From the NCBI GenBank assembly GCA_000827265.1, contig KN834765.1:327590-391589 (forward strand): a DNA stretch of 64,000 bases, given 5' to 3'. This document shows positions 34,975 to 45,348 of the stretch, in pieces (position 1 is the first letter of the stretch; every line of letters starts with the position of its first letter). The notes beneath the pieces were generated by a model. That model did not search any database. It saw nothing but the letters and a program-made list of their open reading frames with translations, and was not told the origin of the DNA. The stretch comes from Collybiopsis luxurians FD-317 M1. Taxonomy: Eukaryota > Basidiomycota > Agaricomycetes > Agaricales > Omphalotaceae. A program made the position numbers and the translations under genes.

Positions 34975-35885
34975 ATGAGGCAAGTCGATAAGCAACGACC
35001 AAGGATAATAGATTACTGACAGCTTTATTAGTTCAAGCAAACTCTCAGTGTCAAGCGTGCGAGGCTCCATTAAGGAGCTACTGGCTGCATCCCAGGAGAA
35101 GAAGCGCAACTTTGTCGAGACCATTGAACTTCAGATTGGTCTCAAGAACTACGATCCTCAAAGGGATAAGCGTTTCTCGGGAACGGTAAAGTACGATTCT
35201 CTACGTATTAAGTACGTTCTGTATTCTCATATCTATTAAAGACTTCCCCATGTCCCTCGTCCTCGCATGTCTATTTGCATTCTTGCTGACGCCGCCGATA
35301 TTGACCGTGCAAAACAAATCGAGCTTGAATACATGTCGGTCGATGATCTTAAGAAGTGCGTTACATATTTATAGCATGAGTCATTATCTCTAAAGATCTT
35401 TCCAGACTCAACAAAAACAAGAAGCTCGTCAAAAAGCTCGCCAAAAAATACGATGCATTCTTGTCGTCTGAAACTTTGATCAAGCAGATTCCTCGTCTTC
35501 TTGGTCCTGGTCTTTCAAAAGGTGTGTAAAAGTACTGCTTGTGATGAGCTGATACTGATAAATTGCCCCAGCTGGAAAATTCCCCACCCCCGTCTCCAAT
35601 TCGGAAGATCTGACCAACAAACTTGTTGAGGTCCGTTCGACCATCAAGTTCCAGTTGAAGAAGGTCCTCTGCCTGGGTGTTGCTGTCGGTCACGTTGAGA
35701 TGAGTGACGACCAGGTTCTTGGAAACGTCATGCTTTGTACGCCGACAAATTATTTTGTTTTCGTCAACTGTACTCAACTTTTCTTAGCCATCAACTTCCT
35801 CGTCTCTCTTCTCAAGAAGAACTGGCAAAACGTGAAATCTCTCCACATCAAGACTACCATGGGCAAACCACTGCGTCTCTTCTAA
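34975..35885 (+). CDS. RPL10A: 60S ribosomal protein L10a (uL1)
   Basis: A large-subunit L1-stalk protein. Exon 1 is only ATGAG followed by a GC donor (GCAAGT); joining to the acceptor at about 35036 gives [20 protein letters not shown], which matches the conserved uL1 N-terminus. Later exons give [79 protein letters not shown] and [16 protein letters not shown] ending [12 protein letters not shown]. Five introns are placed. Two unspliced short frames around 35361-35777 on the other strand are shadows. Confidence 0.94.
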
Positions 35886-36745
35886 GAGTTTTCACGCTAT
35901 ATGTATCAGGGGAGTATGGGAAGGACATGATTCGAAATGTCGTATTTTGCATAATATGTAGCCTCGCACGCTTATACCAACATTTCTTTTGGAAGGAATG
36001 ATTGGGAGCTGGTACGGTTTTTCGATTAGTCTGCCTTTGCTTGTATCTTATGCGCATTGCATGCCTTATTCGTATGAAATTTATACGAGATGAATCTGAG
36101 GATGTAAGAATGTGATTCGGCATCTGATCTTATAAATACCCTTGATCTCTATCGTGAAGGTTGTATTCGAAAATGGAGGCAGCTTTCTCGATAGAATCAG
36201 ACTATCAGTCCTAGCCGGTTATACGGCCGGGTCCCAACTGCTGACGCTGCGATGTTTGGCCGTTCAGCCTGGCATCATCAAGACGATGCAGGGCCGTATA
36301 GCCGAGTCTAATCACTGCAACGTCACTCAGTACGGCCAGAGGGGATTCTTCATTTCTCAGACGAGAGGATACTTATCCAAGGCTGAAACTTCTGCGGCTG
36401 GCTTGTAAATGCGACTTTTAGAGCCATTCATTAGAAACGTAAGGTTAGTGTGTAAGGGATCGACGTGCCAAACTCGGGACGTCCGCGAAGTGCATTCCGC
36501 GGGGCAAGTACAGGCTTTTCATCATTTAGTTGCGTCAATAGTAGTTTCAGCCACTCCATCAAATGACGGTCAAGAATGCGTCAAGTTGCTATGCCTTTCA
36601 ACCGCGATCACCGCGATGGCAATGGAGAACTCAGCGAACTTTGAAGCTAACATCGCCACTATAAAAGCATGGAAGTGCTCAAGTAAACATCTTTCCAGGT
36701 AATGCTCACTCTTCCATAGCCTCCTCACCAAAGCTGCGAAAAAAA
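35886..36745. other. Intergenic region containing a gene relic
   Basis: The 3' flank of RPL10A and the promoter of the next membrane protein. It contains the DUF6593-like gene relic at 36050-36193. Just after it, a near-palindromic pair (GGTTATACGGCC at about 36219 and GGGCCGTATAGCC at about 36292) flanks about 60 bp. Open frames at 36142-36408 and 36409-36702 are not supported as genes. Confidence 0.5.
36050..36193 (+). pseudogene. Relic of the promoter and 5' end of a DUF6593-like gene
   Basis: This segment aligns with 49683-49825, the 5' flank and first codons of the DUF6593-like gene. Shared blocks include CATGCC, TTCGTATGA, GAGATGAATCTG, GATGT and ATTCGGCATCT. The coding start continues as VKVVFENGGSFL against MEVKFDNGGNIL, with ATG changed to GTG. 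Similarity is lost after about 36193, so no complete gene remains. Confidence 0.7.
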
Positions 36746-37929
36746 ATGAAGCTTGCTGTGCAAGACTTTTCGCTCTCCATTATCTCAACCTTCCTCTTGT
36801 TTTCCACAGTTGTGACTCCCGGTCTTTCGAATACTGAAGTGGTATCGAGATTTATTGATGACCAGCTCGGGGACCTAGTTACTGGAGAGATTCCAATATA
36901 TTACCCTTCTAACGACTGGCAAGAAGGCGCAAACTGCAACGATTGTTCATTCCAACTGAACCCTCAGCAGATGCAACAGGTTTTTAATCATACAATGCAT
37001 TTCACCTCACGATTCGGTGGAGACTTAGTAAGAACGGTGGCATTAAACTTTGAAGGTGCGCTCACTTTAACAAAGAAATCTCGTTCATTATCTTCAGCTC
37101 ATTACATTTTAGGATTTGCTTTAGACGTGTACTGTATTATTCCCAATGCTGTGGACCCGCTTCAGACAATATCGTCCTATGATTTGACCTTCACCTTGGA
37201 CGGTCAATCCCTGAGTCAGACATTCGTTCATCAAAGCGACCAGTCTGGCAATTATCTCTTTAATGTTAGCGTGCTGTCTTTGAACGGCTTGGTTCAGGGC
37301 CCCCATGAATTGGCTATGACAGCTCCTCAGAGCATTAATTCGACGATTCTGTTCGACTACGCGAGATATTTGTGAGCATTCGCTTGAATTTATCTATTCT
37401 TCTTCCAAGTAAAGTTCTTTCAGAACTACTACTTCATCAACACCCAGTGCTTCCACAGTTCCATCCAAAGGTCCTTCCACTATTGTCATAGTGGGCGGAG
37501 TTGTAGGCGGAGTAGTTTTTGGCTCCATTGTCACATTAATGCTGGTATTCGTGATACTTCGACGTCGCAAGCGAAAAGAGCATTTGAGACAACCGATTTC
37601 CTTGTCATCGTCGGACGATGCAGACATAACCGTCGCTAGACCCGCTTTCCTAAATCCCGTAAGTACACTGAGCCTTTACAAATAATCTTTCATGCTGATA
37701 TTTCGACCGTCAGTCCACTGTGACCCAGTCAAGCCTTCTAACCACCACAAGAGATAAGTTACCGCAAACGCTTCCGGTAACCTCCATGCGTACTGTAAAC
37801 GCGGGACAAGCCCGAGGGGAGAATGAGTCTATGGACCAATTAAGCAGGCCCGCAAAGAACTTGGCACGTCAGCCACGACTGCTGCAAACACAGCTTCTGA
37901 GGCCACCAACCTATCGATTTGAGGGCTGA
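36746..37929 (+). CDS. Single-pass membrane protein with extracellular domain, function unknown
   Basis: The first exon begins MKLAVQDFSLSIISTFLLFS (signal peptide) and continues with an extracellular region (VTGEIPIYYPSNDWQEGANC, CSFQLNPQQMQQVF, FTLDGQSLSQTFVHQSDQSG). After a Ser/Thr-rich stalk comes one transmembrane segment (TIVIVGGVVGGVVFGSIVTL) with a basic stop-transfer RRRKRKEHLRQP. The cytosolic tail of about 100 residues ends PPTYRFEG, in which PPTY is a PPxY motif. This receptor-like layout is frequent in Agaricomycetes; no ligand or enzyme activity is predicted. Three introns are placed near 37054-37112, 37374-37426 and 37660-37711. Confidence 0.72.
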
Positions 37930-38795
37930 TATTCGTCCTCTGATGTATGGTGGCTTTGGTCAAATGTATACCATCAATGTAGGCTAACTGCAGGTCGATT
38001 TCACACTCTCGTTTTCATATTTTACACCCCTCCTTTCGTGTACTTCTAATTCTCAAAGTAATAGCAGCCCAATATTGGCATGTTTCAAAATGTCACATTT
38101 TGCGATATGCGCGGCCTATCAGTGATAGTTTGGATTTTGGAAAAATATGCAAGCCACAGAAATTGGAAGATTCGGCAGAAGATCTCTCGCAATGGGAGCG
38201 TTGCATATCATGAGGGTTATAGCCGCCTGCATCTGATTAAGTAGTGTGCTTTTGCTTGTCACCTTGCTTGGTTGCCATAATCATGGTCAAAAAAAAAACA
38301 GCTACCGAGGTAAAATTATGTTATTTTTTCTTCTGAAGCGTAATATTCGAGTCTAGAGCTACAATCTAGATGAATGCTGAAAGATGTAAATTGTCCGGAG
38401 TCCGACTCTGGACTTGAACATTGTCCATAATATCCTGATCTACGAATGTTCCTTTGCACGAATAAAGGGAATCCAGCAATGAAGAGAAGTCTGGTGATTG
38501 AATGCAGAAACATTTTGAGAGATGCCCCGGCACAACAGCAACAGCCATAGAGTACATTTACGACGACGTTTAATGCAGCAATACTGGAGTCACAGTGTCG
38601 CACTATTTCTTCTTACATGTGCCGCTCATATTGAACTTCTATCAGTCCTACGATTCCTAGACGGCCAATGACACCAACCGCGATCGTTGCTATCTACAGC
38701 TTTGCCCTGGCCAAAAAAGGAACTGATGTACGGATTCGAGGTGCTGGAAATAATACCACATTGCCAGTCTCGGCGCATATATTACAAACTTCTCC
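37930..38795. other. 3' flank of transporter copy A with empty transposon site
   Basis: From about 37960 this stretch matches 42815-43050 plus 44757-45348 of the second unit. AATGGG at 38191-38196 is the unduplicated target of the transposon that interrupts the second unit. No gene of its own is supported; short minus-strand frames at 38316-38603 are conserved only as part of the duplication. Confidence 0.65.
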
Positions 38796-41700
38796 TCAAG
38801 CTTTCTCATCCGAAGCTCGTTCATCATGGTAAAGTTTTCCTTCGACGTTCTCGTCCGTGACCAGACCAAGCTTCCTGTGAATAGCTTCCAACCGTTGCGC
38901 AGCCTCGACAGCCAAGTTCTTGCCAGTTGCGCCAAAGACTTCTTCCATCTCCTCTAGTGAGACCCCTTTCGTTTCGGGCACCTATCCAGGTCGTAGAGTC
39001 AAACGCATGGCACAACACAATCAAGACTCACAAAGAATAGAATGAAAAAGCCTCCCATCAAGGAGAATACACCAAAAAAGACAAAGGTCCCAAAGCCCTG
39101 GAAGTTGTTCAAATCAAGACTGACAGTTCATTGAAAAAAAAAATGCACCAGTTTATCAATCATAGTAGGAGTTACTTGGCCGACTAAAGACGTGCAGTGC
39201 AGTCAGTATTCAGCCTCCAGGCGCCAGAAAAACAACTGGAGCTTACCGATGAAGTTGTTCATCAAATTTGAACTGACTGCGATAGACAGCCCTTTACCGC
39301 GGACACTCAAGGGGAAAATCTCTGCTATGATGACCCACGAGCAAGGTCTGTACCCAGAAAGATAGATGTGAGCTGTCGACTTTATGAAAAAATTGACTTA
39401 CCCCCAACTAAAACCGAAGCCTGCGTGATGTCAGTTAGTATGTAACGTGATCGTCGCAGCGAGTTGCATACCCAAAGCGAAGACCCACACGAGGGCGCAG
39501 GCGGCCCACCCCGCAGCTTCGCGAATACGTTAAAATAGAGAAATCACAATTTGAAAACCACCGACCAGCATGACTAGAAGAAACATGAAATTAAATCTCG
39601 TCGCACATGATGATATGCATCTATCTACCTTGTCCAGGAATTATGATACAGTCCAGTAAGCACGGCAATAATTAGGTGACAGCTAGAAAAGAGTTGCATT
39701 AGTTTTTGGGACATAGATAGTAGAAGGATAATCTTACGTTCCCATCAAGAAGGCACCAAAAACCAAGACTGGCTTCCGTCCCCACTGGTCCACATAAATC
39801 ACAGTGGGGATTATGGCTAGAGTCATTCTGTATGACAGCGGTCTTCTCAGCGAGCATTTGAAACCAATTGACCGCCCGAGCTACGCACGCTATGCCCTAC
39901 ATCATACATGTAAAATAAATGACAATGTTCTGAAATATAGTCGCGTTTTCTTACCACCACTCCGGTCGCTAACAAGGAGGTAGTGTTTCCGGTTAAGCTG
40001 AGATTCCGGAAAATGGTCGGAGCATAATATAGAATTGCATTTATCTATCAGAATCCATTAGTGGCTGCACGCAATTTGAGTCAGCCTTGCACTCACCCCC
40101 GTCCACTGCTGAAAGAACATGGTCCTGAATGAAAGGCAAGGATGAGGAAACATCACGTCGGCACACAAGGGACATCCTCCTTGGCTCCCAGGATCCCCCT
40201 TCATATCACACCTGTCTCACGCCGATGCATCCTGCGTACCCAAAAGAATGATTGGTTCCATAGCATGCATTTGGAGTAAGCCTCAATTTGATATGAAGGC
40301 TCAATCCTGAACACCATCGAGGATGTCCCCACTGGAGCGCATCAACTCACACAGTCCCTACCATAATCCGTCGAAGAAGAGCTACATAATAAGGTGAAAC
40401 GAATTCAAACACATTTCAAAACTAGATGTCCCGAGAGAATAATTACTCGGATTGATCAGAAGACTTGCGTATTCAGCTAAGGCTAGTTTGAAGTTGGATC
40501 TGAATGATCCATTCTGATAATCTGGGAATTTTACCGCGGAGGTTTCCTGTTCAAACAAATATTGGGCTTTGATTTCCCTATTGCAAAGTTCAGATACATC
40601 GACTACGCGGTGGTTGCAAGCACTGACAGAAATTCGATCTGGACTAGCTCATTGTCCGGAGAGAGACCGCGAGCCTTACTCAGAACGGCCAATGCTTCGT
40701 CATCGCGGCCTTGATTTACGAGCCACCTGAAGCATAATTTAGATGAAACTCCCTGGCAAATTAGGCCTCTCACCTGGGAGAAAACGGCATGAACAAGATC
40801 CCGACACCAAGTATGAGGGCAGGAACAAATTGCAACGCTAAAGGGATTCTCCATGCTGCATCTGATTGTGTTTTCCCAGTACCGCCGATGAAGTTTGTGC
40901 CGTAATCAATCCAGAATGATACCATAATACCGGAGGTGAGAGCAAGTTGCTGAAGAGCAACAAGACTGCCGCGTATTTCGGGCGGTGCAAGCTGGAAACG
41001 AGAATTGAACCTTTGGAGACCATCGGACGAAAAGGCATACTTCTGCATTGTACAGCGAGCCCGCCATGCTGAGAGACCCGACTCCCATTCCAGTGATGAA
41101 ACGTCCACCATAGATAGACTGCGGACCGCGCGCGGATGTTTGCACAATTACACCAATGCAGAACACCACAACAGCTAGGTAATTGGTTGTTAGCTATTCA
41201 TTGCCCAAAAAGGAGGGAACTGACCTAATTCTATAGTATACTTTCGGGATAGTTTGTCCGTAAAGTAGCCTGCAATTCAATTAAACAAGATTTAGTCAAG
41301 TTTGGGAAATTAGGCTCACCAGTAACAAGCACACCGAACCACGCCCCAAGTTCCAAAATTGAGACAAACCAACCTTTTTAATTTTTTTTTTCGTCTTCGT
41401 ACCTTCTTAATCACACAAGCCATTGGACTAACCTTTTAGACCAGCGTTGTCGACAATGGAAGCCATTCTGCCGCGGTTTTAGTAGACTTAAAGGCAGCGA
41501 TGGTGACCTTTTATGCTACATACCTTTGGTCGAAGCTCTTCATTCTGTGAAATCGCCGATAAATTATTCAAGGAAGCGTTACACAGCGATACTTACGCAA
41601 GGATTCCTGAAAATACTCCCTGATTATAACCTAACAATGTCAGTAGTGAGTGTCGACTCGTATCCAAGGCCAGCGCTATTACCAAAAAGTCTGCGAAAAG

Positions 41701-42720
41701 TCAAGTAAGTTCTAGCGAGTTGAGCCAACAATGCAACCTACGATCCTCCAAGAGAAGCAAAGACCGCGATTGCAAAGATTCTACGGTTTCGTAGAAGACC
41801 TCGCTATAGGTCAGAGTCAATCTATGATGTACTAGGAATAAATGGCTAGAATCTTCTTACCCATCCTGATTCTCCAGCGAGGGCTCTGCGTCGAGAGGTG
41901 GTTACTGCGATTCCACTAGCCATGATAGTGCGTTTTTGGATCAAGGGCTAGAGGCTAGGATTCTCAAAGTCTGGAGTATTTAAGGACTGCAAAAAGGTCA
42001 CTAGGAACCGTACTGAGGTGTGGTCAATGATTCGCCGAACATTTATTCGAGTAGTTCATATGTTTGAAAAGAGAAATACGCGAGGTGTATGCGATGAGGT
42101 CGGCGCGGGAAGTGCTTGTTGAGATAGGCAGAGCCACGCAATATTCGGGGATAAACATAGAAGGAGTGAAAAGGAAGAGCCAAGAAGTTGTAGAAATCAC
42201 CGATAACAGCTCCTCTATTAAGTACTATCTATTGGAGGAGCGCTGACGGAGATTCGAGACTTGCTGTAGTAGAATAGGAAGCACAACGTGATTGTACTAA
42301 GGTACATGAAATGCAGATACAGGTAATGATGTCGTCTACATATTTCCGCAAAAATAAGATCCAGATTCTCGTCAATCACCGTGACACTCTAAATCCGGAC
42401 CCCAAACATGGAATTCTATTGTCGACCAGAACCGAGGAACCAGATGATGACCTAAACGACCCAGATCCTCGACGCGATCACTTATATGACAATCATTTTG
42501 CGGTTTCTGGTCGAGGTATCGCCGATATGGGATGCACATTAGTGCTTATTTCTGTTTTGCTCGATCTGTTGTGTGGGGGAGAATGAAGTCGATCTAATGT
42601 TTCCCCTTCAATGGAGAACGAGTGATATGCTTCATTCCTTCCTTCCTTCCTACTGCAGTGGTCCCAGAGACGATGGTACGTGGGATCAGTACCGAGATAA
42701 CTTCTGGAGACAGACGATCA
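37960..42720. repeat. Segmental tandem duplication, unit A
   Basis: About 4.8 kb comprising the 3' flank, the complete sugar transporter and about 0.8 kb of its upstream sequence. It is repeated in the same orientation as unit B (42815-49310), less than 100 bp further on. The similarity runs through exons, introns and flanks. Point differences and small indels are scattered throughout, so the duplication is not very recent. Confidence 0.88.
38796..41923 (-). CDS. MFS sugar transporter, copy A
   Basis: A 12-helix sugar porter (hexose/monosaccharide type) of the plasma membrane, about 530 residues. Traced exons, all in frame: MASGIAVTTSRRRALAGES, LFGYNQGVFSGIL, GWFVSILELGAWFGVLVTG, DKLSRKYTIEL, YGGRFITGMGVGSLSMA and LAPPEIRGSLVALQQLALTS. 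These are followed by FMPFSPRWLVNQGRDDEALA, LRRIMVGTV, FQQWTGINAILYYAPTIF, VDQWGRKPVLVFGAF, GPCSWVIIAEIFPLSVRGKG and PETKGVSLEEMEEVFG. The sugar-porter signatures PESPRW-like (here PFSPRW), GRKP and PETKG are present. The stop codon's complement is at 38796-38798. About 18 introns. The gene appears functional. Confidence 0.88.
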
Positions 42721-43050
42721 GATTTTGGGCATTGCCGTCGGACAATGCCATCTATAGTGCCCGGCATCCTCGACACCCTGTGTCACCCACGTGATGCAAT
42801 GTTACTGCTTTGGACTCATCGCATGTATACCATCGATGTATGCTAACTGCAGGTCGATTTCACACTCTCGATTTCATATTTTACTCCCCTCCTTTCGTGT
42901 ACTTCTGATCCTCAAAATAATAACAGCCCAATATTGGCATGTTTCAAAATATCACATTTTGCGAGATGCGCGGCCTATCAGTGTTTGGATTTTGGAAAAT
43001 ATGCAATCCACAGAAATTGGAAAATTCGGCAGAAGATCTCTCGCAATGGG
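41924..43050. other. Upstream flank of copy A, unit junction and start of unit B
   Basis: Promoter and upstream sequence of transporter copy A to about 42720, then a junction of about 95 bp, then the beginning of unit B up to the transposon. The plus-strand frames at 42064-42246 and 42311-42586 have diverged counterparts at 48640-48852 and 48992-49222. None is recognisable as a protein family. Confidence 0.5.
43045..43050. repeat. Target site duplication, left (AATGGG)
   Basis: AATGGG directly precedes the left terminal repeat and is repeated after the right one at 44757-44762. The single-copy empty site stands at 38191-38196 in unit A. Confidence 0.9.
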
Positions 43051-43111
43051 TACGGTAGGCGGGAACCCCAAGGTTGATTTTTAATTTTTATTGTTCATTG
43101 ATTAACAATTT
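43051..43111 (+). repeat. Left terminal inverted repeat (61 nt)
   Basis: Begins TACGGTAGGCGGGAACCCC and ends GATTAACAATTT. It matches the complement of 44688-44756 except for an 8-nt length difference in the A/T-rich middle. A short hairpin (GGGCCGA, loop CACAT, TCGGCCC) lies immediately inside at 43112-43130. Confidence 0.93.
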
Positions 43112-43418
43112 GGGCCGACACATTCGGCCCATTATATAATGATGCTCAAGAGTAAAGGCAGCTTCCTAACGTCCGCTGGATTCTCGAACTCATATATGTA
43201 TAGTTTACTTTAAGAACTATCTTCACATGAAGGCAAATCCGATGAGCACTGACTAGTGGAGTTTGCCGATGAAAGTGGTGGTGGGTGTCAAGTGCACCAC
43301 TGGTTTCATTGGTTATCTCCAAGGCGTGCATTCAAATACAAATTTCTTTCTTTTGAGGTACTTCCCGAAACTTTATACACAAATCTCTGGCATAAATATA
43401 ATAGTAAAGTATATACTA

Positions 43419-44541
43419 CTAATCACTTTCTGTACTTTCATCATCATCCTGGAACCTCACAAGTCCCAAATCCTCGCAGCGCTGGTTACAAATGTGTTGT
43501 TGCTTAAAAATAGAAATGCCTTGTTCGCCGTAGTCACTGAGTCCAAATTGCCTGGAAATATGTCACAACTTGTGTCAAAACATCTCAAATTGGATGAAGA
43601 CAGACTTACTTGTTCGATGAATGAATGCCAATATCAAACAGAAGCTCACAAAGAACACTATTTGCATTCTTGCCAATACAAGCTGTTGAAGGAGGTCAAT
43701 AGACATGTAGCCGGGGGGAAAGTAGCATACTTTGGATGTCAGCAAGTACAAACATTCCATTGCTTGCTTGATATGTGAAGTGAGCAAAAGCTGTTAAAAT
43801 TGAACCCATCTTGCCGCTATGCTGAACATGAATATTGGTTCCACTGTATTTTCTCACAGCATTGGTACGACGTGGTTCAATGAGCCAGGAAATGGTAATG
43901 TCAGCATCTTCTTCATTATTGGTGATGGAACCAATTTCATCAAGAGAAATGCCAGCAGCAGGAGTAGGGAAGGTAGTGGAGTGAACTTCTTTTGCAAGCC
44001 ATACAGGAGTAACATCAAGGTGATGGCCTAGCATTAAAACTAAGTTTCATTAGATAGTTTGAGCTAAAATAGAACTCACCGGTTGAAATGTCAACACCTC
44101 ATTCACGAGCCTCTTTAATAAACCAATCAAGAAAAAACTTGACATAGTAGAGACATTGAGCTTCAAACTCAAGTTCTTGTGTATTTTTCGCTGGTGAACT
44201 GGCATTCATCCGAGAATTAAGTGTTGAAGGATTGAAAAGATGTTTGGCAACATATAAATCAGGTGAATCTTGAAGTTTGAGCTGATACATGTATATAAGT
44301 AAAGGAAGTAAACGAACAGGCATAAGCTTACATTGAAAGCTTCCTTGACATTTCCGCTGCTAAATGGTTTGTCATCTAACTTAGCTGAGATCCCTTCTTG
44401 CTCAGGCCAGGTCACAGTGACATCTATGTGTTTGAAATCTTCCTGATTTTGAGTAATAGTTGCGTAGTGTAAAACAACAACAGTGAAAGAGGTAGCAACA
44501 GCGCTGAAAGAAGATACAATTGGTGCTCGCATCGAGGGCAT
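43419..44541 (-). pseudogene. Alpha-kinase (atypical Ser/Thr kinase) gene with an internal stop
   Basis: The translated exons follow the alpha-kinase fold in order. The N-lobe holds KPFSSGNVKEAFN and LYVAKHLFNPST (the Lys of VAKH is the likely ATP-binding Lys), then LEFEAQCLYYVKFFLDWF. Next come KYSGTNIHVQHSGKMGS, LTAFAHFTYQASNGMFVLAD and IQ. The C-terminal zinc module reads FGLSDYGEQGISIFKQQ then HICNQRCEDLGL, with the His-Cys-Cys pattern of the family. Introns of normal size separate these blocks. After WFIKEARE the frame meets TGA (complement at 44099-44101) just before GVDIST, so the copy is broken unless that codon is read through. Stop TAG has its complement at 43419-43421. The ATG at 44541 is the first in frame. 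Confidence 0.82.
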
Positions 44542-44687
44542 TGCTGCTGTGCAGAATCATTTATGGGCAATGAAAATATATGCAAGGCAAGATATAAAAC
44601 ATACATGTGAAGCATTGGCTGGAACGAAGGGGAACGAAATGAGTGAAGGTGTGGCAAAGAGAACAATGATGCCGAATGTGCTGGCCG

Positions 44688-44756
44688 AAATTGTTAATCA
44701 ATGAACAATAAAAATTAAAAATTGAAAAATCAACCTTGGGGTTCCCGCCTACCGTA
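44688..44756 (-). repeat. Right terminal inverted repeat (69 nt)
   Basis: Complementary to 43051-43111, ending CGCCTACCGTA. It has eight extra nucleotides in the A/T-rich part compared with the left end. Confidence 0.93.
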
Positions 44757-44762
44757 AATGGG
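44757..44762. repeat. Target site duplication, right (AATGGG)
   Basis: Directly follows the right terminal repeat; the downstream sequence GAGCGTTGCAT continues as in the empty site of unit A. Confidence 0.9.
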
Positions 44763-45348
44763 AGCGTTGCATGTGATGGGGCCACCTGCATCTGATTAAG
44801 TAGTCTGCTTTTGCTTGTCACCTTGTGACCTTGCTTGGTTGCCATAATCATGGTCAAAAAAAAAACAACTACAGAGGTAAAATTATGTTATTTTTTCTTC
44901 TGCAATATTTGACTCCAGAGCCACAATCTAAAAGAATGGTGAAAGATGTAAATTGTCCGGAGTCCGGACTTGAACATTGTCCATAATATCCTGATCTTTG
45001 AATGTTCCTTTAAACGAATAAAGGGAATCCAGCTGTGAAGAGAAATCTGGTGATTGAATGCAGAAACGTTTTGAGAGATGCCCCAGCCCAACAGCAACAG
45101 TCATAGAGTACATTTACGACAACCAATGCAGTAATACTGGAGTCACAGTGTAGCACTATTTCTTCTTACATGTGCCGCTCATATTGAACTTCTATCAGTC
45201 CTACGATTCCTAGACGACCAATAACACCAACTGCGATCGTTGCTATCTACAGCTTTGCCCTAACCAAAAAAGGAACTGATGTACGGGTTCGAGGTACCGG
45301 AACTAATACGATATGGCCAGTCTCGGCGCATATATTACGAATATCTCC

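Larger units (their letters stand above)
43051..44756 (-). mobile_element. Non-autonomous TIR DNA transposon carrying an alpha-kinase gene
   Basis: A 1706-bp element bounded by terminal inverted repeats and a 6-bp target duplication (AATGGG). The empty site is preserved in unit A at 38191-38196, which proves insertion into unit B. No transposase is encoded: the interior is almost filled by a spliced alpha-kinase gene on the minus strand (43419-44541). A 6-bp duplication does not fit hAT (8), Tc1/mariner (TA) or PIF/Harbinger (3), so the superfamily is left open. It would have to be mobilised by a transposase encoded elsewhere. Confidence 0.88.

Noticed and set aside
43051..44756. hAT or MITE of a known type
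   Set aside because: The duplication is 6 bp by comparison with the empty site, and the interior encodes a protein, so neither an 8-bp hAT nor a simple MITE fits.
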